Shown: piece after piece, positions 12,320 to 24,661 of the stretch
Numbering within the stretch: position 1 is the stretch's first letter
Layout: every line of letters begins with the position of its first letter
Assembly (NCBI RefSeq): GCF_905475395.1
Contig: NC_058339.1
Span: 71,886,520 to 71,950,519, forward strand
Length of the DNA stretch: 64,000 nucleotides
Direction of reading: 5' to 3'
Source: Chrysoperla carnea
Taxonomy: Eukaryota > Arthropoda > Insecta > Neuroptera > Chrysopidae
Notes under the pieces: generated by a model
The model's input: only the letters and a program-made list of their open reading frames with translations
Databases searched by the model: none
What the model was told of the DNA's origin: nothing
Program-made: the position numbers and the translations under genes

Positions 12320-13105
12320 TTTAAAATTACCGCGTTTTATACATGCGTGAACTTAGCCATGTATTGTATGCAACTGCCGTTGAGTCATCATATACACGCA
12401 ACCTTCAGTGTTCCATTCCCGCCATCTTATAGGTTATGACTAATGTATAATATTTTAATTAATATTAATTTTTTTAAATTTAATTTACATTATTTTACGA
12501 TAAAATAATTAATAAAATTATTTAAAAACTATTAAATTGACATACAGTTATGTGATGTAAGTTTTTCTTAAAATTATGCCACTATTTACGAGCAATTCAA
12601 TAAATTGATTAAACGCATCGAACGTATCCAAATAGTAGCCTCTTGAAGGTCGACGCTATCTTTATGGAAATGATTGTTAGGTTAATTATTTTGTAAATTA
12701 TTTAGTAAGTGAGTGAATAAAATTAAGTAATGTAGTTAATTAATAACATTTTAAGTATGTATACAACTTGTAAATAAATTTTAGTGCCATATTTATTGTA
12801 TGCTTTGTGTGATATTGATATACTAAAGTTGCACTTAAGTCGAATTGTATAAGAATCTGATAGTTGAGATAACAACGCTCAATTGTTCGTACATTTTGTT
12901 GAAAATAATTAATTTAAGTCAAATGTAATCAGTAATAATTTTGAATTACGTGGTTTACCTGTAAATTAATTGGAATTAACTAATGTTAACCTCAACATTT
13001 CTAACCTCAACTTGTCATTTTGGATTGTTCAAGTTAACCTCCTTTGTAATATGTCATATTTTTGTTTACATACAGATTTTTCAAGAATGATAATACATTC
13101 GTAAC
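12320..13105. promoter_or_regulatory. Divergent promoter region, Artemis and zinc-finger gene
   Basis: The start codons of two oppositely transcribed genes are 786 bases apart, so both promoters must lie here unless distant 5' exons exist. Near the Artemis side is CCCGCCATCTTAT (12419-12431), which contains the GCCATCTT core bound by YY1/Pho-type factors. The stretch is less monotonous than the flanking spacer. No clear TATA box at a usable distance was fixed for either gene. Confidence 0.5.
12705..13075 (+). other. Possible 5' UTR intron of the zinc-finger gene
   Basis: A GTAAGTGAGT donor at 12705 and a TTTGTTTACATACAG acceptor ending at 13075 would frame an intron of 371 bases and leave a 30-base leader before ATG at 13106. 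This rests on splice consensus alone. Confidence 0.35.
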
Positions 13106-13410
13106 ATGGAGGAAGGTTTTAATATAGCTTGGGATGATGGCCCAACCGTTGGCCATTTGGGTATGTGTGAAGAAGTAGTTGTACAAGATATTGATAATGA
13201 TGGTATCGAAGTTGATGAAGGCGACACAGAGATTTTGTATATGCAAGAGGATGGAGAGAATGATGAAAATGTTGTTTATATGCATTCAGACGAAGTACTT
13301 GTTGATCAAACTGAAGAAATAGCTATCACTGAAGATGGTGGTTATATTGAGTGCCAAGTTGCTGAGGAAGTTATTACTGATGATTGGGCCAATCCTCAGA
13401 ACGATGATAG
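13106..13410 (+). CDS. C2H2 zinc-finger protein, coding exon 1
   Basis: This exon encodes residues 1-101 and two bases of codon 102. It begins MEEGFNIAWDDGPTVGHLGM and is very acidic, with repeated D/E-V-D/E runs and no zinc finger, like the acidic N-terminal regions of several zinc-finger transcription factors. The start is fixed by an in-frame TAA at 13091-13093 and a TAAC before ATG. The donor is GATAG|GTACTT. Joined to 14766 it gives the seam DDR-VEIVGEF with no stop, and total coding length is 3,288 bases (1,095 residues plus stop). Confidence 0.88.
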
Positions 13411-14765
13411 GTACTTAAAATTTATATTTTGATTCATTTGTAAAATTTTTTCTTTGGTCGGCTATTTAATATTGTATGAACTGGAAAATTGATAATAAAA
13501 AATAAAAATAGATGAGTTTCAATTATATAAGATTTAAAAAATTTTAATTGGTCATCGATCTGAAAAGCTGGAATTATTAGGAAATTTTGAGATTCTGTGA
13601 AATTCATTAGTTCAGCAAATTTCACCTGAAATACTTAAATTATAATACTTTGAAACTGGTAGGCATAAATTTCGATAGTCAATTAATTTTGGTCGTTACT
13701 TTAAAATTATTCAGGGGAAAATTTTTAAATTGTTTAAAAATGACAATTATTGAACTTAGCGTAAATAGACTAGGGTTGGTAATTTTTGAAACCAAACAAA
13801 ATTATAGTAGGATGAAACCCATTGGAAAAGGAAGAAAATATAACAAAAATGAAAGGAAAAATAAATTACGAGCGATCTGAGGTCGGCAAGTGGAAGGGGG
13901 TGAGTTTTTAAGGGTACAAAACCGTTTATCTTGATTTTCGGCAAAACTAAAAGTACTATAGAAAAAAGTTAAATTGCAAAGTTGTATTTTTGTTATATTT
14001 TCTTCCTTTGCCAATGGGTTTCATCATACCATAACTTTGTTTCGCTTTTTACCATTTTCAAATGCTTCGGCCCTGGTGTGAAAAATAATTAGGATATTAT
14101 GTTTTTCTCACGTATCCGAAAATTTTGAAAACTGACCTATAATACTTTTAATGATTAGAATAAAATTCTTATACAGACAAACTTTTAATAATTTTTTTCG
14201 ATATTATCGATATCTGAACTTTGAGGTTGATATATTTCTACACTTTAAAATATATCAAGAAATTCAAAATATTGTTTTGCCTCTGCTTGTTTTTTTAATA
14301 ACTTGGGTAAAAACAAAATAATCCATTTCATTTTTTAATTAGATAAGTAGTTTTCGAAGTTACGCCAAATACAATATTTCGGGCGATAGTATAAAAAATT
14401 TTCGACCAATTGACAAATGAATCCGATTTGTACGTTATTTCGTTATTTGAGTCATAATTACTTTATAAATCGAGTTGTATCTAATTCACGCGTTATACCT
14501 TTGAGTAAAATTAAAAATGGAGTTTTTTTTGTCTTCAATTTCAATTAAAAATCAGTATATATGAAAATTTTGATTCCAAAAATACAAAAATCTAATTAAT
14601 TTGAAAATTGGATATCGCCAGAATCCCATACAAAGAGCGACCCCCCCCCGGTTTGATATCATTTTGCATGCATGAAAAACAAAAAAAAACTTTGTCGTTA
14701 TCGTGAGACTAGTTATTTAAAAATATTAAAACATTTTGACATAATATTATATTTTAAAATTATAG
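13411..14765 (+). other. Intron 1 of the zinc-finger gene
   Basis: This is a phase-2 intron of 1,355 bases with GTACTT at the 5' side and TTATAG at the 3' side. Reading through from exon 1 meets a stop seven codons past the donor, so splicing is required. It contains the foldback element at 13778-14053 and a C9 run near 14641. The rest is AT-rich. Confidence 0.85.
13778..14053. repeat. Foldback element inside the zinc-finger intron, about 276 bp
   Basis: The arms are about 75 bases each. The left arm has GATGAAACCCATTGG and GGAAGAAAATATAACAAAAA; the right arm has the complements TTTTTGTTATATTTTCTTCC and CCAATGGGTTTCATC. The match is nearly perfect in the inner 45 bases. Transcribed in the intron it would form a long hairpin in the pre-mRNA. 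Confidence 0.85.
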
Positions 14766-17748
14766 AGTTGAAATTGTGGGAGAATTCACAGAAAGTCGAG
14801 TAGACGGTACTGATGACATAGAAATCCCATTACCCACCGATCAAGATGAATATACAACAAGTCGACCGTATCCGTGCGACTTTTGTAGTCGTCGTTTTCG
14901 TAAAAAAGCCAATTTAATGAATCACATGGTTGCACATCAAACAGACCGACCACATGGATGTAACCTATGCGGAGCGCGATATATTCGTAAATGTGATTTA
15001 ATGAATCATTTAAAAATTCATGCGTACGTACCTGAACCTGAAGCTTACGAAGATGAAGAAGAAGACAATGATATTAATTATCAATTGGAAGAATCTGATA
15101 GTGAACGCCCTCGTAAACGAAAGTCAAATTCGAAAAAGAAGAAAAGTAGCAAAGTGAAAGTGAAACAGGAGGTTATCGAGGAAGAAAAATATTCAGTCCC
15201 ATCTAGATCCTATGATTACGTGGATGAAGACATGAGATTACTTACTGAAATGGCAAATAGTTCAGCGCGTACCCTTGAGTATAGTAGTCCTGAGTATAAT
15301 GATATATTACCTCCTGAAAATCACCCGATTAGCGAACCTAGGTATCCAATAACTGATCCTAGGAAACCTTTTGTATGCCAACATTGTGGTGTAGGGTTCG
15401 CTCGAGAGAAAGCATTAGCTTCTCATGCTCGAATTCATGGAGGTGATAGTCCATTCGAGTGTGAGACCTGCAACGATATGTTTTGGGATATTGCTCTGCT
15501 TAAAGAGCATGTTCGAAACAAACATGGTGATTTGGCTTTAGATAATTACGACGATGATGACGAAGATTACGTCGAGGAAGAAGAACGCTATGGTGATTAT
15601 TTTTGTCAAACTTGTGGTATGACATTTCATCGTCAAGATTTACTTAAACGGCACAGTCGTATTCATGTAAAAGAGGAATATGTAAATGATTCTGAATTTG
15701 GACATGTGTGCAATGTATGCGGTGATTCATTCCCAGAGGCCTTAGATTTGTTAGCGCATGCAGAAGTACATGCTAGATTAGATATTCATCGTTGTATGTT
15801 ATGCGGTGAAAGTTTTGCACAAGAACAGGCTATGGCTACACATATAGCTCAACGTCATGGCAAAAATATGCCACCAAATTCATGTATGCTGTGTGGTAAA
15901 ACTTGTAAAGATCGCAGAACGTTGTTAAAACATTCTTGGGAGCATTCCAGGGAGAAAACATTTTCATGTTCGAAATGTACGAAAAGTTTTCATAACAAGG
16001 CACGTTTAAGGCGCCATATGTTATCACATCGGAACAAATCTGTTACATGTAATGTATGTGGTGAAGATTTCCCCGATGGCAGAAGTTTAATGAATCATCG
16101 ACATAGTCATACAAATATGTCAGGGCGACAATTTCCTTGCAGAGAATGTGGGAAAACATTTGGATCACGTAGTTCACAACAAATTCATATTCGAATACAT
16201 ACTGGTGAAAGACCATATGGATGTCGATTTTGTTGGAAAGCTTTTGCTGACGGTGGGACATTGCGTAAACATGAACGGATACATACAGGTGAAAAACCGT
16301 ATGCGTGTGCAGTATGTCCTAGAGCTTTTAATCAACGAGTGGTACTTCGTGAACATATACGATCACATCATTCGGGCCCTGATCCTAAGTATGGTACAAC
16401 AATGACTCCATACTGTTGCTCTGTATGCAGTGATCTTTTTTCAACGTCGCAAGATCTAATTGTACATTTAATACAACATTGCGATTTGAATACGGCGATG
16501 AAACGCCAACCGCAAGTGGGACCACGTAAATATAAACGTCGTAGAAAATTAAAACCGCACGAATTAGAACGATTATCAAATCGTATGGAACGAGATGATA
16601 TAGACGATATGTTGTCTGATTCGGATGATAATACTAAACGTAAATTAGGTCGCAAAAATAAGAAACCTAAACCTCAAATTGAAGAGAATTATGAGTCAGT
16701 ATTTAAAAGTTTTGAGTCTGCTGTACAGACAATAAATAATTTAGTAAATTCAAAACCAAGTGGAACTAGAGGACGCAAGAAAAAAGTTACCAATAATAGT
16801 GAGTCTCCACAGACATCAGTGCCATCTCGACCAAAAATGATTCACACTCAAAAAACTCGAGTAGCTGTTGAAGTAAGTTCAGGTGACGGAAGTAAGGTGC
16901 GTCACAAAACTAAAACGCTAATAACACGAACAACTCCGGCGGTTGTCACGAATACAAATGAAAAAACTACACCAGAAAAAAATGGCGAACGAAACCGTCC
17001 ACGTACTAAAAATGTTAGCTATCATGTACTTCAACCAGAAAAATATCCAACAGCTACCTTCGAACAATATAAACAAGAGACGATCGAAGATGTGATACCA
17101 ATGAAAACTGAAACAAATATTATGGTGAAATCAGAACCAGAATCTCGGCGTGAAAACTACATGGATCTAGAAGAAATGTTTTATCACATGAATAACGATT
17201 ATGGTGAGAGTGAAGAACAAACTGCACTTGGTATTGATGGCGATGGTAACTTTCATGTTGCACAAAACATTGAAGTCAGTGAAGAAGTTGTTCCTGAAGT
17301 TGAAAACGAAGAAGTATGTATCGAAGAGCAAGTTGAAAATGAGGAATATCTTGAAGAGGAGAATACCGAAGAAATTACCGATAATTACATACAGTACCAA
17401 CAAAAAATTGATACGGGGGAAACATCGGAGCAAATGAATATTGAACATATACCAAACAACATGGATCAAATTGAACATGGTGATGATTATGGGGAATCAG
17501 TTTTACCCGATTCCTTAGCGGTCCATCAAGAACAACAACAACATTTCGAATCAACAATACATCATCAACAGCCCACGCAACAGAATCATCAAATTAATGT
17601 AAAAATGGAACCATTAGAATCGAGTTCACTGTATGAGTTGGCTGAATTATCGATGCAACATGCGCAGAATAAGTTTAAATGTGAAATGTGTAGTGCAACT
17701 TTCTCCGATAGAGGACAGTTATTATTACATGTTCCAGTGCATATCTGA
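14766..17748 (+). CDS. C2H2 zinc-finger protein with 15 fingers, coding exon 2
   Basis: This exon encodes residues 102-1095. Fifteen C2H2 fingers can be counted: two at about 138-187, two at 303-355, ten in a row at about 380-670 and one at the very C-terminus (about 1071-1093). Only fingers 11-13 are joined by classical TGERPY/TGEKPY linkers. Finger 8 has Cys in place of the core Phe (CGKTCKD). Basic patches RKRKSNSKKKK, KYKRRRKLK and the AT-hook-like GTRGRKKK suggest nuclear import and DNA contact. VKQE, VKSE and VKME fit the SUMO consensus. Residues about 930-985 are very acidic and are followed by a Gln/His-rich stretch. It is presumably a nuclear DNA-binding regulator. The layout recalls large insect proteins such as Hangover, which is also described with 15 fingers, but I cannot establish orthology. 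Confidence 0.92.
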
Positions 17749-18321
17749 TAGTAATCCGATGCTCAATATAGAGAGCGACAACATTTTTATTCAAGTTTTA
17801 ATATTCTACCTGCTGTAAGTTGTAAAGGTTTGGCAAGGGGTATTTAGTGTAGTAGGTAGAAGACAATTTATCGATTATCGATTTTATCGGTATATAAATA
17901 AGAGTGATTTATAACAAATAGAACAACATTTTTACAGAAACAAATGGTTTTTTACTGAAAAAAAAAAAATTGTAAATGCTGAAAACATACAAAAAAAAAA
18001 AAACACTTATTTTATATATGTTTTATTTAGTCTTGTAAGAATATTTCAGAATTTGAATTTAAATATTTGATAGTAGTTTATATTTTAGAGTTTGTAAATA
18101 ATTATTCTTTCTTATTATTATTGTAATTAATTATATGAAAATTAATTAATTGAAAACACATTTAGAAGAGAAAAATCATCATTAAAAGTAATATTAATAG
18201 TAAAATATTGAAATATTATTGATTCACTTGTATTATGAGTGCCTATATGATTGTTGAAACACTATTTTTTCAGTCGTATTATTATTGTTTAGGAGGTCAA
18301 TTTTCAATTACGCCTTGTTAA
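17749..18321. other. 3' UTR and spacer after the zinc-finger gene
   Basis: This is AT-rich sequence with A runs near 17960 and 17990. No perfect AATAAA stands close to the stop, so the 3' end could not be placed; variants such as AAATAAGA and ATTAAA occur. Confidence 0.5.
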
Positions 18322-18621
18322 AACTGTTTACTTAGGGGAAGAATAATTTTTCAACGATTTATAAATGAATTTTTTCTTATTTTCATTTTTTTCAGTCAAA
18401 TTTCGCGGTCAGCCCAGAGTGATTTCCGCAGTAGAAATTATACATCCCATACTAGGCAGACAAAAGACTGCCGTAATAATTTAAATGAGAGCGATTTTGT
18501 AGTCAGGGCGAGTCCATGTAAATACATTAGACTGTCTTCATTGTTCGAGCAAATAGGTCAATCTTATTCTATGAAACGGTATAACTTCTTTCCTAGTCAT
18601 TTTGTTCGACTGGGAACATAG
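18322..18621 (+). other. Unexplained open frame of 99 codons
   Basis: An open frame without an early Met runs from after TAA at 18319 to TAG at 18619. Its right three quarters are clearly richer in G+C than the flanks and are preceded by a good acceptor (TTTTTTTCAG at 18386-18395). From there the peptide starts QISRSAQSDFRSRNYTSHTR and includes DFVVRASPCKYIRLSSLF. It matches nothing I know. It could be an orphan exon or a decayed transposon. Confidence 0.25.
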
Positions 18622-19705
18622 TGAACGATTATGACTTATCGTCAGTTCTTGCTTACTATTTTTGTAGTCGCATCCAAGTTGTAAAATGCGCAATATAAGT
18701 CAGATATTTTCCGAATCGCCACCAAATTGTCAAACAAGTATGATTTTTTGTTATTTTATAAATTTAGCTTAAGGTTCTGTATGAGTTTCATCCAAATAAA
18801 GACAAAAATTTCACATATTTCAAAATTGTTTTACTTTCAAAAATGTTTTATATAAAATCGGGAAGAGATTTTTGTACCCTATTTGAATAAAACTTCACTA
18901 AGGGTAAATTATAAAAAAAAAAAAAAAAAAAAAATTGTGTTTGTTTTGATGAATGATTTATGTCACCTCTCCGAAGATGGTGGTTTTTCCGATTTTATAA
19001 AAAACTTTGCTCATTTATTTATTTAGGCGTCTGTAGGTGGGGAAAGAATTCACGATCTATATTAATCGGGGTCAAGATTTAGTAATCAAGAGCCATAAAG
19101 CTTTGTGTCAATATGTACTTTTCTTCATTTTTTGGTGCCTTGTATCGGCTATTTTTCCTTTTTTGTGTGAATTTTCACCAGCAGAAAAATATTTAAAGAT
19201 ATTGACAAAAAAATTGAGGATGTCTTTATTAGCGAAAATTGTACAAACTTTGTAAGTATCATTAAAAATGTGTATACGTTTTTACATACTATAAAAAATT
19301 GAAAATTGACCTTCTAATGCAAATTTGTGATCTTTTAATTTGCACATTTCACTTTATTTTTATTGCATCAATAAATTTCATTAACCAAAAAATAAATTTT
19401 TTATTTTTAAGAGTAGTTTTCAGACGGTACTGAAGTTTGTTATATTCAAAATTGTTTTAATTAAGAGTTTATTCCTTTTCTAGAGTTAGATACAATTTAA
19501 CAGAATATTCAAATGTTCGTTCTTATATCACAGTTTTCTATACATTTGCGCTCGCTCATTTGCAAACGCTTTATGTTACAAATTGCAAACCATTAATATA
19601 TAGCTTGCATAAACAGTTTTAGAACTTCTATTTTCCCATTTGAAGTGTACCTTTTGGAAGTGGTTAGATACATATCACCTTTTAGACCGTGGGACACCAC
19701 GGGTT
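18622..19705. other. Intergenic, nothing recognised
   Basis: This is AT-rich spacer with an A22 run at 18913-18934. A 72-codon frame at 19037-19255 has a hydrophobic segment but no acceptor in frame and no recognisable family. Confidence 0.45.
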
Positions 19706-20228
19706 ATTTTAAATGATAAATATGTACTTGAAACTTCGTGAGTGGCTTTCATTTGACGAATCTACCAAACTTTCCTCTACGATTTTATCCGACAAGGTTG
19801 CGTTTTCAAATCATTGATGATGATATTTGAGTTATCGTTTTGAAAAAACGCAGCAGGGATTTTTCGGACACTATGACCACTTGATAACATTAATAATTAT
19901 TGAATAATAAAATATTTTATCTGGGAAAAATACTGCACCGATGAGCTTGTATACCACCTCAAACATGTCGTATTGAAGTATTTTTGTTTTTGAATACGTA
20001 CATAGTACACTTTCACTGAATTGTTTGATACTTATTAATGTTATTAAATGGTCATAGTGTCCAACAAATTCCCTGCTGCGTTTTTTCAAACTATAACTAA
20101 AGTTTGACGTCATTATACTCGTTTGAAAAAGCAGCCTTTTCGAAAAAAAAATCGTAGAGGAAAGTTTGGTAGAATCGTCAAACGGAAGCCACTCACAAAG
20201 ATTCGAGTATGTATTCATCATTTAAAAT
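19706..20228. repeat. Foldback element, about 523 bp with arms of about 190 bp
   Basis: The left arm (19706-19898) and right arm (20034-20228) are inverted copies. Paired landmarks are ATTTTAAATGAT / ATCATTTAAAAT, GTGAGTGGCTT / AAGCCACTCAC, CTACCAAACTTTCCTCTACG / CGTAGAGGAAAGTTTGGTAG, and AAAAAACGCAGCAGGGA / TCCCTGCTGCGTTTTTT. The loop is about 135 bases. There is no transposase frame. A diverged piece of the arm may be present near 38815. Confidence 0.88.
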
Positions 20229-21364
20229 GTTTCACCAGAAGATGTACACGAATTAGACTAAGGTCCCTTGGCAGTAATAAATAGTCGTAAAGCACTTACA
20301 AATATTAGTTTTGAAAAAAAAAAAACTCTCAGAAGAAATGGAATTTAAGAAAGAATAAAAAAAACATTTTTTTATGAGGCCAACTAGTTTTTTTGAAGAC
20401 TAGACATTGTTTTCCATAGTTAAGCCCAGTAAATTTGAAAGAAGTTTGCTATTTTGAAAAATAGCAATGTATTCGAAATTGTTATGGGACTTTGGGCTAA
20501 AAATATGTTACGTTAGGCGTTTTAAGGACTAAAATAAAAAATATTTTTTAAGCAGAAATAAAGGAATATTCTCTTAAAATAAATACTTTATTACATATAT
20601 TTTAATTACAATTACAATTTTTGTGTTTATTATGATAATTATATAAATATATGTTTAAACTATACAGGCTGTTTTTAAATACATACGAAAAATTTGTACG
20701 ATTCTTTGGATAATTTTAGAACGATTTACTCATTAATTTTTAAGTAATGATTGGTCTTTTAATACTTGTTAACGGTTTAGTGAAATCGAGTAAATCTAAA
20801 GGGAATATAAAGAATCATTTTATGAACTTTTTCGAATGTGTGTAAAAATATTCTATTTATTGTTGTAAAAGATATTAATTTATATTTTATACATTTTATT
20901 TAGATATTATTTCTGAGACTATACCTAGAAAATTTTCTAAACGCCATTTTTTATTGAAAAACTTCTTAACATTTTATTCGGTATTTATGAAAATGGGCTA
21001 AAAAAATAACAAAAAATTTTAATATTGACGAGTAAAACACTGGGAACCAAGTCTAGGGAATAATTACGGTTAGTTAAGTCATACTAACCGACCAGGCTAG
21101 TAATTCTTGAGAAACTAAAATCTCTGAAATGAAGATAAATACAAAAATCCATTTTATTCGGCAAAAAATTCTACCTTCCAAGGTAGAATCCCTTTCTGAA
21201 ATCAGAAAAAAATAAGATAAACTATCCTGGAAAACGAGAAATTCGAAAGTTGATTCTTGTGGTCAGTCTAATATTTGTAATACAAAAATTTATTAAGGCA
21301 TTAGGTCGATATTGAAAGTTTATAGTCAAAGAGAGGAAACATTACAATCAAAATAATTTGTTGT
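20229..21364. other. Intergenic, nothing firm
   Basis: This is AT-rich sequence. A TATACAGGCTGTTT motif near 20663 resembles the end of the element at 33810 but no partner end was found. Confidence 0.45.
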
Positions 21365-21930
21365 TATACCATGTATATATGAAATATATCAAGATATACT
21401 AAGTTTAGTCCCAAGTTTTTAACGCTTAAAAATATTAATGCTACGAACAAATTTTGGTATAAATGTTCATAAAATCACCTAATTTGTCCATTTTCGGTTG
21501 TCTGCTAGTCTGTCTGACAACACGGTAACTCAAAAACGCAAAAAGATATTCAAGCTGGAATTTATATAGCGTATTCAGGACGTAAAAAGTGAGGCCCAGT
21601 TCGTAAATGAGCAACATAGGCACATCGGGTCTTGGGCCCATAGGATCCATTTTGCAAACTGTTAGAGATAGAACAAAGGTTTAAATGTAAAACATCATTG
21701 TTTACTCTTGAGGGCGCAAATTAAGTTAAGAAACATTAATAATATATACACAGGTACCTGTATACTGAGGAAGTGAGAGGAAAGATACTCTTATAACTTT
21801 GTGTGTAAGAGTGGCTATCTTTCTTTACTTACATGTCTTTAAAAAAATATCCATTGTGTAATCAACATTGTCTATACATGGTATTTCAACAAATAACTCA
21901 GCCAATTGTTTGTTTTCACTTGTTTTTTAT
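21365..21930 (+). repeat. R1 dispersed repeat, near full-length copy
   Basis: The copy starts TATACCATGTATA, continues AAGTTTAGTCCCAAGTTTTT, then a TGTCTGTCTG-like stretch, GGTAACTCAAAAACGC, CAGGACGTAAAAAGTGAGG, GGGTCTTGGGCCCATAGGAT and TGAGGGCGCAAATTA. It ends TATACATGGTATTTCAACAA and TTGTTTGTTTTCACTTG. TATACCATGTATA and TATACATGGTAT are near-terminal inverted repeats, about 40 bases short of the right end. There is no coding frame. Confidence 0.8.
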
Positions 21931-24607
21931 TCAATTTTCCAAAAACTTTATAAAATCTTTGAAAAATCACATTCACCAACACATCGAAATATTCCGATCT
22001 ATGATTTTAAGTTAAAAATGTACTGAAATTAGTAAAATAAACCAAATAAAATTTTAATAACATCTACTGACACTTCAGTCAGTATATGCAATTTTACCGA
22101 TCTCATTGATCTTGGTGTTTATCGAATAGGTACCCGAAATACTTATTTTTTGTATAATGACTGAAATTGTATCGTGAATCGAATCGTGCTAGACAACCAA
22201 AAAATTAAATCCTGAAATATTTACTCTATGAGATCACTCTAGGAATTTACGGAGCTCTTTATTTTTTAAATTTTATTTAAAAACCTTTTAAAGTATTTCG
22301 TTTGAACTTTGCATATACTACTTTAATGTAAATTTTGTAACTTAGTCTTTTTTCCGAGTGTCTCAAATTCTATGTGTGATTCATGATAATAATCTGTATA
22401 AATATTTATTGATATCATTATTAGTTCAGAAGCTGACATTTTCATATAAAAACTGTTTGATGGTTGATAAATTTATAGTTATAGCAAGACTTTTGATAAA
22501 ATAAGACTTTTGGATCTATACTTGGCTGTGAAACTTGAAGTTTTCAAAATATTGAGCCTTGGGCTTCTGGAAAAAGTTAAATTAAAATGTTTTTCCTGAT
22601 TTAATATTTGGATTTTATCGAGAATCAAATGAATCAGTAACCACACGTTCAGATACAAATTTTAATTTTAACCCCTCTTTTGGAGTTAAAAATTAAAAAA
22701 AAAAACTCGTGCTAAAATTTCTAGGTAAAAATTAAAATTGTTATTCAAATTTATCAAAAAATGCTTTACATTGTTGTCTAGCCCCATGATTACAGGTTCA
22801 TATGGTGCTCGATACCAGCCAGTTAGGAGGGCAGACACAATTTTTTTATTTAATCTCTTTCAGGAATTCAATACCCAATATCTCAAAAACGCAGGGTTTC
22901 TCAGCTCGGAGTGACAGTTTTTGCATAAAAATGCATGTCAGTTCCTCAACTATACTTATTATATATATTTTTTTGTTATTTTTCGTTTTTTTTTGTAAGG
23001 AATAATGTAACCACTGCATTAGTAGTGTACAATTTATATAATCTGTACATAAAACTAATATTATATTATATTAGTAGTTAGTGTTTAACATAAATGTATT
23101 TTAATTGGATATTTATAGAAATAAAATACATAATAAGCCATGAGCTTATTAAAAATTTATTCTGAATATTGTTTTGAACTTTTTATTACCCGACCGAGTC
23201 AGAAGGCAGGATAGGTTTGTGGGGTTTATGTATATTTCTTTGGCACGTACTGTAGCCTTAACGGCTTGATGGTTTAAGATTGAGATTTCGTTAGATTAGT
23301 CGTAATTATGGAGTGATATTAGTTATATAAAAATTTAAATGGCCGACTTTTGGCTCATTTATTATATGTTCAAAAAAATGTTCTCCTATAAACCTATCGA
23401 GTGGGGTATTATAAGTATTAAAAAGATAAACCGATTGCCGTAAGAATCAGTAATATCGGCCCACGTGTTTGGTCTTTAAAGCGCCACAAAGTACCAAATA
23501 TACATTCAAGCTGAAAATGAATGTCGTGGAACTATTTTATGTAGGCTATCATTGAATAGGTATTTGAAAATAATAACTAAGTAAGAAGTGTAAAATAAAA
23601 AAAATTAATTAAATGAAGTGCATGATTTTGGAAGGCTTTATACCGGACATATCAGAATATCGGGTAACATAAGTATAAGTTTACGTTTACCAAATACATT
23701 TTTTTGAGCAAATAAAATATACAACTAATCGGCTCAACAAGGATTCGATCTTGGGATCCCTAAAAAAATCGGTTCATGAGCTTTGTCACCTTACTTTTTA
23801 AACTGTACAAATGGTGAAAAAGCGATTCGTAAAAAGTACGTGGTCTATCACTAATGTAAATTCACCATAATAAGAAACAGAAAAAGCTTCAAATGCAATA
23901 GATGTTGTCACTTAAACTTGTTTTTTTCGAAAGTTCGAGAGTTTATTCGGGATATTAAATCAATATACTTTGATTTGCTAACAATATACTTTGAGTTGTG
24001 CCAAATAATAACGTCATATTGTTATTTTACTACGCATACTTTTTATAATTAAGCCAATTTAAAGATGTCACTTTTCAAACTGCAACCAATCAGATAACTG
24101 TAAGTCTGTTATCAATATGGCGCCATATATAATTTTTTCAATTCCTACCTATTCGAAAGATACTGTAAAATGTTTTGTATAGTAGATGTAGATATTAAAA
24201 ACATTATAATGTCCAAAAATAATCTCCTTGGTCTATTCTTAGAAAAATTATTTAGTAAGATAGATTATTATACAGCTTTAATAATAACTTTAGTTTTCAT
24301 AAGTAGTGTTAATATCAACAACTCACATACATGAGTAGTGGTTTTTTAGTAAATAAAGTCACCGCCGAAAATATCTTTTGCATGAATAAAAATAAAAAGA
24401 AAGTAAGCTATATATCTAACTTTTCAAAGTTTTCCATTTTTTTTTAAATAAATAATTACATTATAAATGTTAGTCTTCTTAAATTTTTGTTCAACAATGT
24501 GCGTTCTGTTTTTGATAAACTTTTTTTGTTTCATTCTAGTTCTTAATTTCTTTTTATCAAGAAGCTAAAAATTACAATTTTTTATAACTATTTTATTTAT
24601 TAATTAG
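21931..24607. other. Intergenic or intronic, nothing firm
   Basis: A block at about 23186-23672 begins TTACCCGA and ends TCGGGTAA and could be another element with short inverted ends. Frames at 21833 and 22802 are low in complexity. The right part is probably intron of the gene with exons at 24608 and 24836. Confidence 0.4.
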
Positions 24608-24661
24608 GCTTTTGGTGCGTTTGTGATTGCTATGGCGAAAGCGGTACAGCGACGTACAAAG
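24608..24661 (+). CDS. Unidentified gene, internal exon A
   Basis: This exon of 54 bases lies between an ATTAG acceptor and an AAG|GTGTGT donor and reads AFGAFVIAMAKAVQRRTK in phase 0. It is short and balanced in codon use compared with the AT-rich flanks. A second frame is also open here, but it meets a stop in the next exon. The hydrophobic start and basic end look like the edge of a membrane segment. I do not recognise the protein. Confidence 0.45.

Noticed and set aside
15836..16655. Several open frames antisense to or shifted against the zinc-finger exon
   Set aside because: They are shadows of the real coding frame, generated by the repeated Cys/His finger codons.
19037..19255. 72-codon frame with a hydrophobic segment
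   Set aside because: It begins at GTG right after an in-frame stop, has no acceptor in phase and no family resemblance.
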